Shown: positions 25,479-38,897, counted from the first letter of the stretch. The stretch: DNA of 64,000 nucleotides from Ruegeria atlantica (GCF_013033965.1 NZ_WQFE01000003.1:372001-436000), one strand, 5' to 3'. Notes: generated from the sequence alone by a model not told the origin. Numbers and translations are program-made.

Positions 25479-26644
25479 TGCGGGTCTTCGTGGTTGCCGG
25501 TGAACCTTCGGGCGACCGGCTTGGCGGAGCGCTGATGGAAGGCCTGCGATCTCTGATACCCGAGGTTGAATTCCAGGGTGTTGGCGGTCCGCTGATGCAG
25601 GCGCAGGGTTTGGACAGCCTTTTTCCCATGTCCGAATTGTCGGTGATGGGGTTGGTTGAAGTTCTGCCCAAGTTCTTTCACCTCAAACGTCGGATTGCCG
25701 AGACTGCGCAGGCGGTGCTGGAGTCGAATCCAGACGTTCTGATCACCATCGACAGTCCGGATTTTTCGTTGCGGGTCGCCAAGCTGGTTAAGGCGCAAAG
25801 CACCATTCGAACGGTTCACTATGTTGCCCCCAGTGTCTGGGCCTGGCGTCCCGGCCGAGCAGACAAGATGGCAAAGGTCATCGACCATGTGCTGGCCCTT
25901 TTGCCATTCGAGCCACCCTATATGCAGCGTGCGGGGATGGAGTGTGACTTTGTGGGTCATCCTGTTGTCAGCGAGCCCGTGGCGACGCAACAAGACATTC
26001 AGGCCTTTCGTGACGCGCATGACTTGGGCCAAGCGCCCATCGTGTTGGCCTTACCCGGCTCGCGGCGGGGGGAGGTTGATCGTCTGGCCTCGGTTTTTGG
26101 TCAGGCATTAAGCCTATTTTTGAAGCAACGGCCCGACGCGCGCGTTGTGGTGCCGGCCGTTGCGCATATGGTGGATGCGGTCGCCGAGCATGTTCGGGAT
26201 TGGCCGGGGTCTCCGGTCGTTGTTGACCCGCGTGATTTACCGTCCGATCAGGCGCAAGCGCAGAAGAGGGCGGCATTTGCCGCAGCCGACCTTGCGTTGG
26301 CGGCATCCGGGACAGTCTCTTTGGAACTGGCGGCACAGGCCGCGCCCATGGTGATTGCCTACAATCTGAACTGGCTGACCACCCTGATCGCTAAGCGCAT
26401 GGTGGATCTGGACACCGTGACGCTTGTCAATCTGGTGTCAGACACGCGAGCGGTTCCTGAATGCCTTCTGGACGATTGTGAACCGGAAAAAATTGCCGCG
26501 GCGCTGGTGGATGTTGCCACCAACCCGGACGCGCAGCGTAGCGCGATGGACGTGACCATGGAACGTCTGGGGCGAGGTGGTGAAGCACCGGGGCTACGCG
26601 CCGCCCGAGCAGTTTTGAACAGGCTGCCCAATCGCCATGATTGA
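25478..26644 (+). CDS. lpxB: Lipid A disaccharide synthase
   Basis: A 388-aa glycosyltransferase (family 19) that joins lipid X with UDP-diacylglucosamine. It starts VFVVAGEPSGDRLGG, the conserved nucleotide-side loop, and retains VAPSVWAWRPGR and the ALPGSRRGEV segment of the donor site. The gene overlaps lpxI at its start. Its last codons overlap the next gene by 8 bp. Confidence 0.96.
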   Translation: MRVFVVAGEPSGDRLGGALMEGLRSLIPEVEFQGVGGPLMQAQGLDSLFPMSELSVMGLVEVLPKFFHLKRRIAETAQAVLESNPDVLITIDSPDFSLRVAKLVKAQSTIRTVHYVAPSVWAWRPGRADKMAKVIDHVLALLPFEPPYMQRAGMECDFVGHPVVSEPVATQQDIQAFRDAHDLGQAPIVLALPGSRRGEVDRLASVFGQALSLFLKQRPDARVVVPAVAHMVDAVAEHVRDWPGSPVVVDPRDLPSDQAQAQKRAAFAAADLALAASGTVSLELAAQAAPMVIAYNLNWLTTLIAKRMVDLDTVTLVNLVSDTRAVPECLLDDCEPEKIAAALVDVATNPDAQRSAMDVTMERLGRGGEAPGLRAARAVLNRLPNRHD

Positions 26645-27212
26645 ACACATCCTGTTCGCCTTTTCTGCTGCGATCGTAACCATATCGACCAATCTGGACA
26701 ATCTCGTCGTCTTGTTCGGCCTGATCATGGTGATGGAGACTCGCAGAGCTGTATTTGGCTTTGCCGCGGCTCAAACGATAATCCTGATTGTGTCGCTTGT
26801 GATCGCCAGCGGACTTGATCACAGCCGGTTTTTGAACTGGGTCGGCTATCTTGGGATTATTCCACTGTCTCTGGGTCTTTATGGCATCTGGCAGCAACGG
26901 CAAGGCGCGGACGTGCGCCAATTGCCGGATACCGGCGCGGTCACCTCGGTCGTAGCTCTGTTTCTGACTCTGTCGATTGACACGCTTGCAGCAATGACGC
27001 CGCTGTTCGCAGATTCCACGCCGGCGTTTCGTTTGACGGCCTTGATCGGGGCCGCCTGTGCACTTGCAGCGTTAAGCGCAATTGCAACCTGGGGCGCTCC
27101 ACGCGCACAGGTTTTAGGGCCTCGTTTTGCCCGACTCGACCGGATTGCGCCTTACATCATGGTGGCGGTCGGACTGTACATTCTGGTGAACAGCCCGACG
27201 GATGCTTTGTAG
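26637..27212 (+). CDS. CadD/LysE-superfamily-like membrane transporter
   Basis: A 191-aa protein with six predicted membrane helices (about residues 5-30, 38-58, 66-84, 101-122, 131-151, 168-186) in two similar halves. Helix 1 carries TNLDN and helix 4 SIDTL, an internally repeated polar motif as in cadmium-resistance (CadD) and related LysE-superfamily exporters. The start overlaps lpxB by 8 bp, so it is the last gene of the lpx operon. Substrate is unknown; cation export is inference. Confidence 0.6.
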   Translation: MIEHILFAFSAAIVTISTNLDNLVVLFGLIMVMETRRAVFGFAAAQTIILIVSLVIASGLDHSRFLNWVGYLGIIPLSLGLYGIWQQRQGADVRQLPDTGAVTSVVALFLTLSIDTLAAMTPLFADSTPAFRLTALIGAACALAALSAIATWGAPRAQVLGPRFARLDRIAPYIMVAVGLYILVNSPTDAL

Positions 27213-27223
27213 GTTCGATCGCT

Positions 27224-28369
27224 TTAGTACCCGCGCCAGATCCAGCCGCCGCCGAATATGCGGCTGCCTTCATTGGCATAAAACACACAGGCCTGACCGG
27301 GTGAGATGCCTTCTTCGGGCGTCAGCAACTCGACTTCGGCAGTTGTGTCAGACAACGGTCGGACAATCGCCTCACGCGGGGGGCGGGTCGAGCGCACTTT
27401 GACTGACAGATGCCATTCGTCGCGCGACGTAAATGGCTCATCCCCCAGCCAGTTGATCTCACGCACCGGAACCGTGCGGGTGGCCAGCAATTCCTTGGGA
27501 CCGACCACAACCTGCTTTTTGTCGACATCCAGCTTCACGACGTAAAGCGGCTCGCTCAGCCCGCCAATGCCAAGGCCGCGACGCTGACCAATGGTGTAGT
27601 GAATGACGCCGTTATGCTGCGCCAGAACCCGACCGTCTGTATGAACGATCTCACCCGGTTCCGCCGCACCGGGGCGCAGCTTTTCGATCACGCTGGCATA
27701 GTTGCCATCAGGTACAAAGCAGATGTCTTGGCTGTCGGGCTTGTCGGCTACCGACAGGCCGTATTGTGCGGCCATCTCGCGCGTTGCGTCTTTTGAGGGG
27801 AGGTGACCCAGCGGGAAGCGCAAAAAGTCCAGCTGCTCGGGTGTGGTCGAAAACAGGAAATAAGATTGATCCCGGTTCGCGTCTTCGGCGCTGTGCAGCT
27901 CGGGACCGTTCGCGCCCATCTTGCGCTGGATATAATGACCGGTTGCCATGCAGTCGGCCTCAAGGTCCTTGGCGGTTTCCAGCAGATCCTTGAACTTCAC
28001 GCGTTCATTGCACCGGATACAAGGCACTGGCGTCGCCCCGGCCAAATAACTGTCGGCGAATTCGTCGATCACGGCGTCTTTAAATATGTTCTCGTAATCC
28101 AGAACATAATGGGGAAAGCCACGTTCTTCCGCCACACGCCGCGCGTCGTGGATATCGATCCCGGCGCAGCAGGCGCCTTTTTTCGCCAAGGCCGCACCGT
28201 GATCATAAAGCTGCAAGGTCACGCCAACGACATCATAGCCTTGATCAGCCAGATAAGCAGCGACCACTGAACTGTCCACACCACCGGACATGGCAACAAC
28301 CACCCGTGTTTCCGACGGGGGTTTGGCAAAGCCAAGCGAGTTCAGCGGTGTCTCGGTATCGAGGGCCAT
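27224..28369 (-). CDS. mnmA: tRNA-uridine 2-sulfurtransferase MnmA
   Basis: A 381-aa enzyme that thiolates U34 of tRNA Lys, Glu and Gln. The PP-loop [15 protein letters not shown] adenylates the uridine. The catalytic cysteine pair lies in [11 protein letters not shown] and [10 protein letters not shown]. Length matches E. coli MnmA (368) with a short N-terminal extension. It converges on the CadD-like gene and is divergent from sciP. Confidence 0.96.
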   Translation of the reverse strand: MALDTETPLNSLGFAKPPSETRVVVAMSGGVDSSVVAAYLADQGYDVVGVTLQLYDHGAALAKKGACCAGIDIHDARRVAEERGFPHYVLDYENIFKDAVIDEFADSYLAGATPVPCIRCNERVKFKDLLETAKDLEADCMATGHYIQRKMGANGPELHSAEDANRDQSYFLFSTTPEQLDFLRFPLGHLPSKDATREMAAQYGLSVADKPDSQDICFVPDGNYASVIEKLRPGAAEPGEIVHTDGRVLAQHNGVIHYTIGQRRGLGIGGLSEPLYVVKLDVDKKQVVVGPKELLATRTVPVREINWLGDEPFTSRDEWHLSVKVRSTRPPREAIVRPLSDTTAEVELLTPEEGISPGQACVFYANEGSRIFGGGWIWRGY

Positions 28370-28498
28370 GACGATTCCATTGCGGGTTAAGAAAGACCGG
28401 CAGAATATAGGAAAATTCTACACACTCTCAAGAGGCGGTTTCACCCGGCATTAAGTAGGCTGTTGGCAGCTTTGTCGCAGTTGGAAAAGGGTCGAGAG

Positions 28499-28792
28499 AT
28501 GTATTTGCACAAAGTCGAAGGGCCAAGGTCTGTAACCCTGCCGGATGGAACGGTTTTATCACGCGCCGATCTGCCGCCGAAAGATACGACCAGATGGGTC
28601 GCCTCGCGCAAGGTGATCGTTGTGCGCGGCGTTCTGTACGGGCTGATTTCATTGTCAGACGCCAAAAAACGCTATGGGCTTAGCGATGAAGAGTTCAATT
28701 CCTGGGTTTCGGCGGTCGCTGAACACGGTGCCGACGCATTGAAAGTGACGGCGTTAAAAAAATATCGACAACCTAAAGATGAAAGTGAATAA
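28499..28792 (+). CDS. sciP: SciP-like CtrA inhibitory protein (DUF1153)
   Basis: A 97-aa DUF1153 protein with a helix-turn-helix-like region (LYGLISLSDAKKRYGLSDEEFNSW). In Caulobacter, SciP binds CtrA at its targets and blocks transcription in G1. It starts MYLHKVEGPRSVTLPDG. The ATG at 28499 follows CGAGAG. Placement immediately before ctrA (82-bp gap, same strand) strongly supports the assignment. The stop is followed by a GANTC site in the ctrA promoter region. Confidence 0.88.
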   Translation: MYLHKVEGPRSVTLPDGTVLSRADLPPKDTTRWVASRKVIVVRGVLYGLISLSDAKKRYGLSDEEFNSWVSAVAEHGADALKVTALKKYRQPKDESE

Positions 28793-28794
28793 AT

Positions 28795-28822
28795 GATTCA
28801 ACGGTAACGTCAGATTAACCAT
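28795..28822 (+). promoter_or_regulatory. ctrA upstream region: GANTC and CtrA half-site
   Basis: GATTC (28795-28799) is a CcrM methylation site and TTAACCAT (28815-28822) matches a CtrA half-site. A second TTAA occurs at 28848-28851. Both lie in the 82-bp gap before ctrA, which suggests autoregulation and methylation control as in Caulobacter. Confidence 0.5.
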
Positions 28823-28874
28823 TTTTGAGCAGTCTCAATTTGAATTGTTAAATTGACCAAAATTGGAGCAGTAA

Positions 28875-29591
28875 ATGCGTATACTTCTTGTTGAGGATGA
28901 TCCGACCACGTCGAAAAGCATCGAACTGATGCTGACGCACGCCAACCTCAACGTCTATGCGACGGATCTGGGCGAGGAAGGCATCGATCTTGCCAAACTG
29001 TACGATTATGACCTGATCCTATTGGACCTGAACCTGCCGGACATGAATGGTCACGAGGTGCTGCGACAACTGCGTATTGCACGGGTTGAAACGCCTATCC
29101 TGATCCTGTCCGGCGCTGACGACACCGAAAGCAAAATCAAGGGCTTTGGTTTCGGCGCTGACGACTACATGACCAAACCCTTCCACCGCGAAGAGCTGGT
29201 CGCCCGCATCCACGCGATTATTCGTCGGTCCAAAGGGCATTCCCAGTCCATCATACATACGGGCCGGGTCGCGGTGAATCTGGATGCCAAAACGGTTGAG
29301 GTCGAAGGCAAGGCCGTTCATCTGACTGGTAAGGAATACCAGATGCTGGAACTCCTAAGTCTGCGCAAAGGAACCACCCTGACGAAAGAGATGTTCCTGA
29401 ACCATCTCTATGGCGGTATGGACGAGCCCGAGCTGAAAATTATCGACGTTTTCATCTGTAAACTGCGCAAAAAACTCAGCAACGCAACCGGCGGCGAAAA
29501 CTACATCGAAACCGTCTGGGGCAGGGGCTACGTGTTGCGGGATCCCCAAAGCAATAGCTTGGATGAACGTCGGATCGCTGTTGGAGCCTGA
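28875..29591 (+). CDS. ctrA: Cell-cycle response regulator CtrA
   Basis: A 238-aa OmpR-family regulator with a receiver domain ([10 protein letters not shown] start, phospho-acceptor Asp51 in LLDLNLPDM, Lys in MTKPFH) and a C-terminal winged helix ([20 protein letters not shown]). The near-identical reading with alphaproteobacterial CtrA and the sciP neighbour make the call firm. In Rhodobacterales CtrA controls motility, gene-transfer-agent and related functions rather than being essential. The histidine phosphotransferase ChpT that feeds it is encoded at 60.5 kb. Confidence 0.96.
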   Translation: MRILLVEDDPTTSKSIELMLTHANLNVYATDLGEEGIDLAKLYDYDLILLDLNLPDMNGHEVLRQLRIARVETPILILSGADDTESKIKGFGFGADDYMTKPFHREELVARIHAIIRRSKGHSQSIIHTGRVAVNLDAKTVEVEGKAVHLTGKEYQMLELLSLRKGTTLTKEMFLNHLYGGMDEPELKIIDVFICKLRKKLSNATGGENYIETVWGRGYVLRDPQSNSLDERRIAVGA

Positions 29592-29665
29592 CTTAAAATG
29601 AAATCTGGTCGCCGTTGGTCCAGGGCGGCCCCCTCACTCATGGAACAGCACATCTGGACCTAGCC

Positions 29666-33929
<4,264 letters not shown>

Positions 33930-33936
33930 CGGTTAT

Positions 33937-33971
33937 GTTCCAGAAAGTTCACAAATGTTCTCAAAAAGTTC
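33937..33971 (+). promoter_or_regulatory. SOS (LexA)-box-like array of four GTTC
   Basis: GTTC occurs at 33937, 33947, 33957 and 33968. The last two give GTTC-N7-GTTC (33957-33971), the LexA site of alphaproteobacteria; the others are spaced N6. The array sits 70 bp upstream of the 40-aa membrane protein. Confidence 0.55.
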
Positions 33972-34040
33972 TTTACCGACTCGGCGAAATATGAGAACAA
34001 AAGGTCAACAAAGGATTAAAACCCGACCGGAGGTGAGACC

Positions 34041-34163
34041 ATGCTGACCCAGATCAAGACCGCCATTAGCCGTTCGCATTCAACGCTATTGCAGGATGCG
34101 GCAGGTGCGGTGTCTCTGGTGGTGATGCTGGTGGTTGCCCTTCACCTGCCCGGAGCGTTCTGA
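34041..34163 (+). CDS. 40-aa membrane microprotein, possibly SOS-controlled
   Basis: An excellent GGAGGTGAG lies 3 nt before the ATG, and the frame runs 40 codons. The N-terminal half is amphipathic (MLTQIKTAISRSHSTLLQD). It is followed by a single hydrophobic helix (AAGAVSLVVMLVVALHLPG), so the N-terminus is probably cytoplasmic. An SOS-box-like array lies upstream and a structured 3' region with a strong terminator lies downstream, so it looks like an independent transcription unit. LexA-regulated membrane microproteins such as Caulobacter SidA block cell division; a similar role here is inference, not homology. Confidence 0.75.
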   Translation: MLTQIKTAISRSHSTLLQDAAGAVSLVVMLVVALHLPGAF

Positions 34164-34311
34164 CCCTTTCTGCCTGCGATCTCGTGCCGAAAACACCGTG
34201 CTGTCGTCCCCATTTCAGTCAAGGGTGACCTGCCTGTCCCAATTCCCTTGAAAGGGCCATGCCTCGGCCCTGCACGGAAATACGGATCCCACGCGAGACA
34301 CGCATTGCCTG
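34164..34311 (+). other. Structured 3' region of the microprotein transcript
   Basis: No frame is convincing here. Two perfect hairpins are visible: TCAAGGG (34219-34225) with CCCTTGA (34245-34251), and AGGGCC (34253-34258) with GGCCCT (34266-34271). They precede the terminator at 34312-34350, so the transcript may have a structured 3' UTR or carry an sRNA. Confidence 0.4.
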
Positions 34312-34350
34312 CCGCCGCCCTTTCCGCCCGGAAGGAGCGGCGGTTTTTTT
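34312..34350 (+). terminator. Strong intrinsic terminator
   Basis: CCGCCGC (34312-34318) pairs with GCGGCGG (34337-34343), with further internal pairing (TTCC/GGAA), followed by seven T. It ends the microprotein transcript and abuts the stop of convergent marC. Confidence 0.85.
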
Positions 34351-34987
34351 ATAGCTGTCCGGTTTTGAAGATTTCCAGCATCGCAGACAGTACTGAATTC
34401 ACGGCAACCGACGCCAGGATCATTCCCATGATACGGCTGATAATGGCGGCGCCTGAATGGCCAATCAGTCGTATGATCGGCTCGGCCAGAAGCATCAAAA
34501 CAAAGGCGATGGCCACGACAGACAGCATGACCAATGCCGTGATACCCTGATCCGCGGCGCTGTAGCGATTGTTGTCTGTCAGGATCACCACCGCCAACAT
34601 CGCACCCGGAGACGCCAGTGACGGCACCGCCAGCGGAAAGATTGCCGGGTTGTGCTCGTGAAACGTATCTTCCTGATCGTCTTCAGCCTCGCGCTGTTCA
34701 ACGTCCTGCTTGCTTTCACCAAAGATCATGGTCAGGGCAAACAGGAACAGGATGATCCCTCCGGCCACCTGGAATGAGTTCAGACCGATATCCAGCGCCT
34801 CAATCACCATTTGCCCAAAGACAAGAAAGAACAGCAAAACCCCGGCGCTGATAATCGCAGCCAGGAAAGCCGTTTTACGACGCGCAGCAGCGCCAAGACC
34901 AGCCGTTACCGCGATGAAAACGGGAATTGTTCCAATCGGGTCAATGACCACCCACAGTGTAACGAAATGTTCCAGCAAACTATTCAA
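34349..34987 (-). CDS. MarC-family integral membrane protein
   Basis: A 212-aa protein with six hydrophobic segments and the family start region LWVVIDPIGTIPVFIAVTAG, a hallmark of MarC/UPF0056 proteins. The original antibiotic-export proposal for MarC is not supported, so function is unknown. TTG at 34987 is chosen because GGGGAG lies 8 nt upstream and no ATG gives a sensible start; the frame extending further upstream overlaps the next gene. A charged cytoplasmic loop (ESKQDVEQREAEDDQED) separates the two halves. Confidence 0.88.
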   Translation of the reverse strand: MNSLLEHFVTLWVVIDPIGTIPVFIAVTAGLGAAARRKTAFLAAIISAGVLLFFLVFGQMVIEALDIGLNSFQVAGGIILFLFALTMIFGESKQDVEQREAEDDQEDTFHEHNPAIFPLAVPSLASPGAMLAVVILTDNNRYSAADQGITALVMLSVVAIAFVLMLLAEPIIRLIGHSGAAIISRIMGMILASVAVNSVLSAMLEIFKTGQL

Positions 34988-35045
34988 ACCAAATTCTCCC
35001 CAAACTATGGCGGAGGTTAGATGGGTTTGAACTGAATTACCATCG

Positions 35046-35498
35046 TCAGGCGCAGTTGGCCTGTTCGGCTTGTTCCATCGCTTCGGCAGTGGCATCCAGT
35101 GCCAGCAGGATCGAAGCGTGTCGGTTCTTGTATTCACGCGCAGGCATGAGGACCTCCAGCCCGTCAAACGGAGCGTCCGGGGCAGCGCCGTCTTTTTTTA
35201 GCATCGCCGACAGCTGGTCCCGCGCGGTTTCGATCTGTGCGCGTGTGGTGCCGATCACAGCTGACCCAACGACAGAGGCTGAGGCTTGACCCAGAGCACA
35301 GGCCTTCACGTCCTGGCCGAAATCGGACACCCGTCCATCCTGAACCTTAACGTCCACTGTTACGGTCGACCCGCACAAAGGCGAGCGCTTCTTTACCGTC
35401 GCATCGGGATTTTCCAGCCGTTCCAGATGCGGAATATCCGCAGCCAAGGCCAGAATGCGCCCGGAATACAGCTTTATCAGGTCGTTCTCGCCAGACAT
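35046..35498 (-). CDS. Iron-sulfur cluster scaffold, IscU/NifU N-terminal type
   Basis: A 150-aa protein with the NifU-N/IscU fold. Cysteines occur in SPLCGSTVTV (about residue 40) and VKACALGQASASVV (about 65), where scaffolds carry their cluster ligands. The third ligand Cys of IscU is not evident near the C-terminus except for the penultimate residue of QANCA, so it may be an assembly-related relative. ATG at 35498 follows AGGGAAAG. It is divergent from hisI. Confidence 0.8.
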   Translation of the reverse strand: MSGENDLIKLYSGRILALAADIPHLERLENPDATVKKRSPLCGSTVTVDVKVQDGRVSDFGQDVKACALGQASASVVGSAVIGTTRAQIETARDQLSAMLKKDGAAPDAPFDGLEVLMPAREYKNRHASILLALDATAEAMEQAEQANCA

Positions 35499-35564
35499 GG
35501 CTTTCCCTCGTTGCGTGTTCCCCATACATAGTGGCCATCCACCGGGATGCAAAAGGTTTTTACA

Positions 35565-35936
35565 ATGTCCGAGACCGTCACTTTTGATCTGTCGAGCCTG
35601 AAGTTCAACGACGCCGGTTTGATCCCGGCGATTGCCCAAGACGAAGCCTCTGGCGAAGTTCTCATGATGGCGTGGATGAACACGGAAGCGATAGAAAGAA
35701 CGCTTGAAACGCGCCGCGTGACGTATTGGTCGCGGTCACGTCAGTCGTTCTGGATCAAGGGCGAAACTTCAGGACATGTGCAGGAGCTGGTCGATTTTCG
35801 CGTTGATTGTGATCGCGACTGCCTGCTTGTTCTGGTGCGACAGACCGGCGCTGCCTGCCACACGAACCGACGCACCTGTTTCTACACCGCAGTGCGGGAT
35901 GGCGAAGAGGTCGAGTTGATGAGGCCGATGGAGTAA
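35565..35936 (+). CDS. hisI: Phosphoribosyl-AMP cyclohydrolase
   Basis: A 123-aa enzyme for the third step of histidine synthesis, opening the purine ring of PR-AMP. The metal-binding block [14 protein letters not shown] and the later cysteine-containing [11 protein letters not shown] are intact, and the [16 protein letters not shown] loop is typical. It is monofunctional, without a HisE domain. ATG at 35565 is preferred, with AAAAGG 8 nt upstream; an ATG 18 nt earlier is possible. No other his genes are in the window. Confidence 0.95.
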   Translation: MSETVTFDLSSLKFNDAGLIPAIAQDEASGEVLMMAWMNTEAIERTLETRRVTYWSRSRQSFWIKGETSGHVQELVDFRVDCDRDCLLVLVRQTGAACHTNRRTCFYTAVRDGEEVELMRPME

Positions 35937-35941
35937 AGCGG

Positions 35942-36838
35942 TCACAGCCCAACCATAGCCCTTATCTGTTCTGCCGAAACGCCATCGGCGCGGTATCTGG
36001 AAATGGCACGCGCATCGTCGCGCTTGGCCAGGCGTTTCCCAAACTCGTCCCTGATCAATTTGTGATGGTGGTAGACGGGTGTCGGTAAGCCAAGCAGAAC
36101 TTGAAGCAGAACATGGATGCGCGTTGCCTCGAACAGATCCTGACCGCGTACAACGTGGGTCACACCTTGTGCGGCGTCGTCCAGAACAACAGATAAGTGG
36201 TAGGAAGTTCCCATATCGCGCCGTGACAATACCACGTCTCCGATCGTGTCCCGCAACTCATCAGCAGTGAATGTGACGGGTCCCGTTTCCCCATTCGGTC
36301 CTGCACCGGTTTCTTCGTAAAAAGGTTTCTTTACAAATCTTTGAGCGGATGACTTAAACATATCAGGCGCTACACGCGCAGCCATTTCAATGTCCAGTCG
36401 AAGGGGTGTGTTGTGTGGTATTGGCCCCGTTCGGTCAGACACTTCCCTGCACGTGCCCGGATAAATGATCCCATCCGGCCCATGCAGAGGAACACCTTCC
36501 TGCGGCGCCCCGGCGGCGGCGGCGATATCTCGACGATTGCATGTGCAGGGATACAGCAGGCCCCGCGACCACAATGCCTTCAAGGCCTCTTCATAGGCCG
36601 ATAAGCGTGATGATTGCCGCATCACCGGCTCCGGCCAGCTCAGCCCCAACCAGCTCAGGTCGTCATAAATTTGTTCCTCCCAATGCGTGCGGCAGCGAGA
36701 GCGGTCGATATCCTCGACCCGCAACAGAAACTGACCACCTTCAGCGGCGGCCATATCACTGGCGAGAAGTGCGGAAAAGGCATGGCCAAGATGAAGCGGC
36801 CCTGTTGGAGATGGGGCGAATCTGGTTACGAATTTCAC
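35942..36838 (-). CDS. gluQ: Glutamyl-Q tRNA(Asp) synthetase
   Basis: A 298-aa truncated relative of glutamyl-tRNA synthetase that adds glutamate to queuosine in tRNA-Asp. The HIGH-like motif PLHLGHA, the RVEDIDRSR segment and the zinc-binding cysteines (CTCNRR, later PGTCRE) are present. The KMSKS-like loop reads FGKRLAKRD. It lacks the anticodon-binding half of GltX, which defines GluQRS. The start overlaps the methyltransferase stop by 4 bp. Confidence 0.94.
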   Translation of the reverse strand: MKFVTRFAPSPTGPLHLGHAFSALLASDMAAAEGGQFLLRVEDIDRSRCRTHWEEQIYDDLSWLGLSWPEPVMRQSSRLSAYEEALKALWSRGLLYPCTCNRRDIAAAAGAPQEGVPLHGPDGIIYPGTCREVSDRTGPIPHNTPLRLDIEMAARVAPDMFKSSAQRFVKKPFYEETGAGPNGETGPVTFTADELRDTIGDVVLSRRDMGTSYHLSVVLDDAAQGVTHVVRGQDLFEATRIHVLLQVLLGLPTPVYHHHKLIRDEFGKRLAKRDDARAISRYRADGVSAEQIRAMVGL

Positions 36839-37449
36839 GTCTTCTCAACAACATATACGTCAGATTTAAGGTCCATTCCGGGAAGGTGCGGCCCGTATTC
36901 CCGAAACAGCAGCCGCGCAGCGCCCATATCCAGCCAATCGTTCAAACGGGTGGTATAGGAAGGATCGTCAAGCGTGTGATCATTAAAGGAAAAGGCCAGC
37001 AAGCCGCCTTTGGGCAGTGCCTTCATCAACAGGTCGAATGTCTCTGGTGGAGCGGCCCCGGTTCCGATTACTCCAATCGCCGTAATTGCCCTGTAGGCAT
37101 CTTGCTCCAGTGGCTCTGGATCGGTGATCTCAAATGTTGTGAGGTTTCTGTAGACCCCTTTGGCCTTAGCCCCGTCAAGCATTTTGGGCGTGGGGTCCAC
37201 GCCGTCGATTACCTGAAAACCCGTATCGTGCAGGGCTTTGCCCGACAGACCCGTGCCACAGCCGTAGTCCAGAACGGGTGTCTGCGGTTCCGGCATCTGA
37301 GACCAAAGCGCCTCGGCCACACGACCGGGCGTGGCATATCCGTGTGACCCGACTTCGGCGTCATAAGATGAGGCCCATTTCTGGTAATGCGCACGGGTAT
37401 CTTCGGGGGTTTCCAGCCCATAGGCGTCTTTGAGGTATTTGTCGCTCAT
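36835..37449 (-). CDS. SAM-dependent methyltransferase (class I)
   Basis: A 204-aa Rossmann-fold methyltransferase with the SAM-binding motif I VLDYGCGTGLSG near residue 70 and motif II-like VIDGVDPTPKML. The N-terminal YGLETPEDTRAHYQKWASSYD resembles small methyltransferases of the Williams-Beuren type. The substrate is unknown. It lies between trmFO (9 bp upstream) and gluQ (4-bp overlap), so a tRNA-related substrate is conceivable but unproven. Confidence 0.85.
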   Translation of the reverse strand: MSDKYLKDAYGLETPEDTRAHYQKWASSYDAEVGSHGYATPGRVAEALWSQMPEPQTPVLDYGCGTGLSGKALHDTGFQVIDGVDPTPKMLDGAKAKGVYRNLTTFEITDPEPLEQDAYRAITAIGVIGTGAAPPETFDLLMKALPKGGLLAFSFNDHTLDDPSYTTRLNDWLDMGAARLLFREYGPHLPGMDLKSDVYVVEKT

Positions 37450-37458
37450 ACCCGCATG

Positions 37459-38811
37459 TTAGGCCGGTTCGTCGCAATGTGCCAGCCAGTCGGTCCATTC
37501 CGCTTTGGCCCGGTCGGTGTAAGCCTTGTACCGGTCTTTTCGCCCACGTCGGCCACCCTTAAGTCCATCGACAGGCCGGAACAGGCCAAAATTGACGTTC
37601 ATGGGTTGAAAGGTCTTCGCCTCAGCCCCGCCGGTGATGTGGTGGATCAGCGCGCCCATCGCACTGTCCTGCGGAACTTCGGGCAGGGTACGCCCAAGGA
37701 TCTCGGCGGCGGCCAGTCGACCGGCCAACAATCCCATGGCCGCGCTTTCTACATACCCCTCGACACCAGTTATCTGGCCAGCAAACCGAATATTCGGCTT
37801 TGACTTCAGTCGCATTTGCGCGTCAAGCAATGTCGGCGAATTGATGAACGTGTTGCGATGAATCCCGCCCAAACGGGCGAAGCTGGCGTTTTCAAGACCG
37901 GGAATCATCCGAAACACCTCGGTCTGCGCGCCGTATTTCATCTTGGTCTGAAAGCCGACGATGTTAAACAGCGTACCCAGCGCGTTGTCGCGGCGCAGTT
38001 GAACAACGGCATGAGGTTTGACGTCAGGCCGGTGCGGGTTGGTCAGGCCGACCGGTTTCATCGGCCCGTGGCGCAGTGTTTCGCGCCCGCGTTCCGCCAT
38101 AACTTCGATAGGCAGACAGCCGTCGAAGTACCCGGCGGTTTCACCTTCATGGAATTCGGTCTTGTCGGCAGCCAGCAGGGCATCGATGAAGGCCTCATAC
38201 TGATCGCGGTCCATGGGACAGTTCAGATAGGCCGTGCGCTCTTCTTCGGTTTCGCCTTTGTCATAGCGTGATTGCATCCACGCCTGGCTCATGTCGATGC
38301 TGTCGGCATAGACGATTGGGGCGATTGCGTCGAAAAACGCCAAAGCCTCGGCACCTGTCTGTGCCCGGATCGACTCACCCAGAGACGAAGCCGTCAACGG
38401 ACCCGTGGCGATAATCCATTGGCCGTCATCGGGCAGGGCGGTGACCTCTTCGCCTGTCACCTCAACCCGCGGATGGGCTTGCAGTTTCGCTGTCACGGCT
38501 TCGGCAAAGGGATCGCGGTCCACGGCCAGCGCGCCGCCAGCAGGCAGGCGATGCGTATCGGCGGTGGTCATGATGATCCCGTTGGCTGCGCGCATTTCCC
38601 AATGCAGCAGACCGACAGCGTTTTGCTCATCATCGTCCGAACGGAATGAATTTGAACACACCATCTCGGCCAGATTGCCGGTCTGATGCGCAAAGGTGCC
38701 CACCTTGGGACGCATTTCGTGGATTACAACGTCCACACCCATTTCCGCTGCCTGCCAGGCCGCCTCGGACCCTGCCATGCCGCCGCCAACTATATGCAAT
38801 TTCTGTGTCAT
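37459..38811 (-). CDS. trmFO: tRNA m5U54 methyltransferase TrmFO (folate/FAD-dependent)
   Basis: A 450-aa flavoprotein that makes ribothymidine at position 54 of tRNA using methylene-tetrahydrofolate. The FAD loop [16 protein letters not shown], the CSNSFRSDD segment with a catalytic Cys, and the [13 protein letters not shown] block are typical. ATG at 38811 gives the normal [11 protein letters not shown] start; the longer frame adds unrelated residues. It heads the trmFO-methyltransferase-gluQ set. Confidence 0.95.
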   Translation of the reverse strand: MTQKLHIVGGGMAGSEAAWQAAEMGVDVVIHEMRPKVGTFAHQTGNLAEMVCSNSFRSDDDEQNAVGLLHWEMRAANGIIMTTADTHRLPAGGALAVDRDPFAEAVTAKLQAHPRVEVTGEEVTALPDDGQWIIATGPLTASSLGESIRAQTGAEALAFFDAIAPIVYADSIDMSQAWMQSRYDKGETEEERTAYLNCPMDRDQYEAFIDALLAADKTEFHEGETAGYFDGCLPIEVMAERGRETLRHGPMKPVGLTNPHRPDVKPHAVVQLRRDNALGTLFNIVGFQTKMKYGAQTEVFRMIPGLENASFARLGGIHRNTFINSPTLLDAQMRLKSKPNIRFAGQITGVEGYVESAAMGLLAGRLAAAEILGRTLPEVPQDSAMGALIHHITGGAEAKTFQPMNVNFGLFRPVDGLKGGRRGRKDRYKAYTDRAKAEWTDWLAHCDEPA

Positions 38812-38897
38812 GTGATGCCACATAGGGCACAGCATTGAGCAACGCAACACACGCCACGTTTCGCTTCAATCAGCTAGCAATTTAAGGAGGGTACTTG

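Noticed and set aside
35046..35639. Longer 197-codon form of the iron-sulfur scaffold
   Set aside because: The extra N-terminal residues overlap hisI on the opposite strand; the ATG at 35498 has a ribosome binding site and gives the normal family start.
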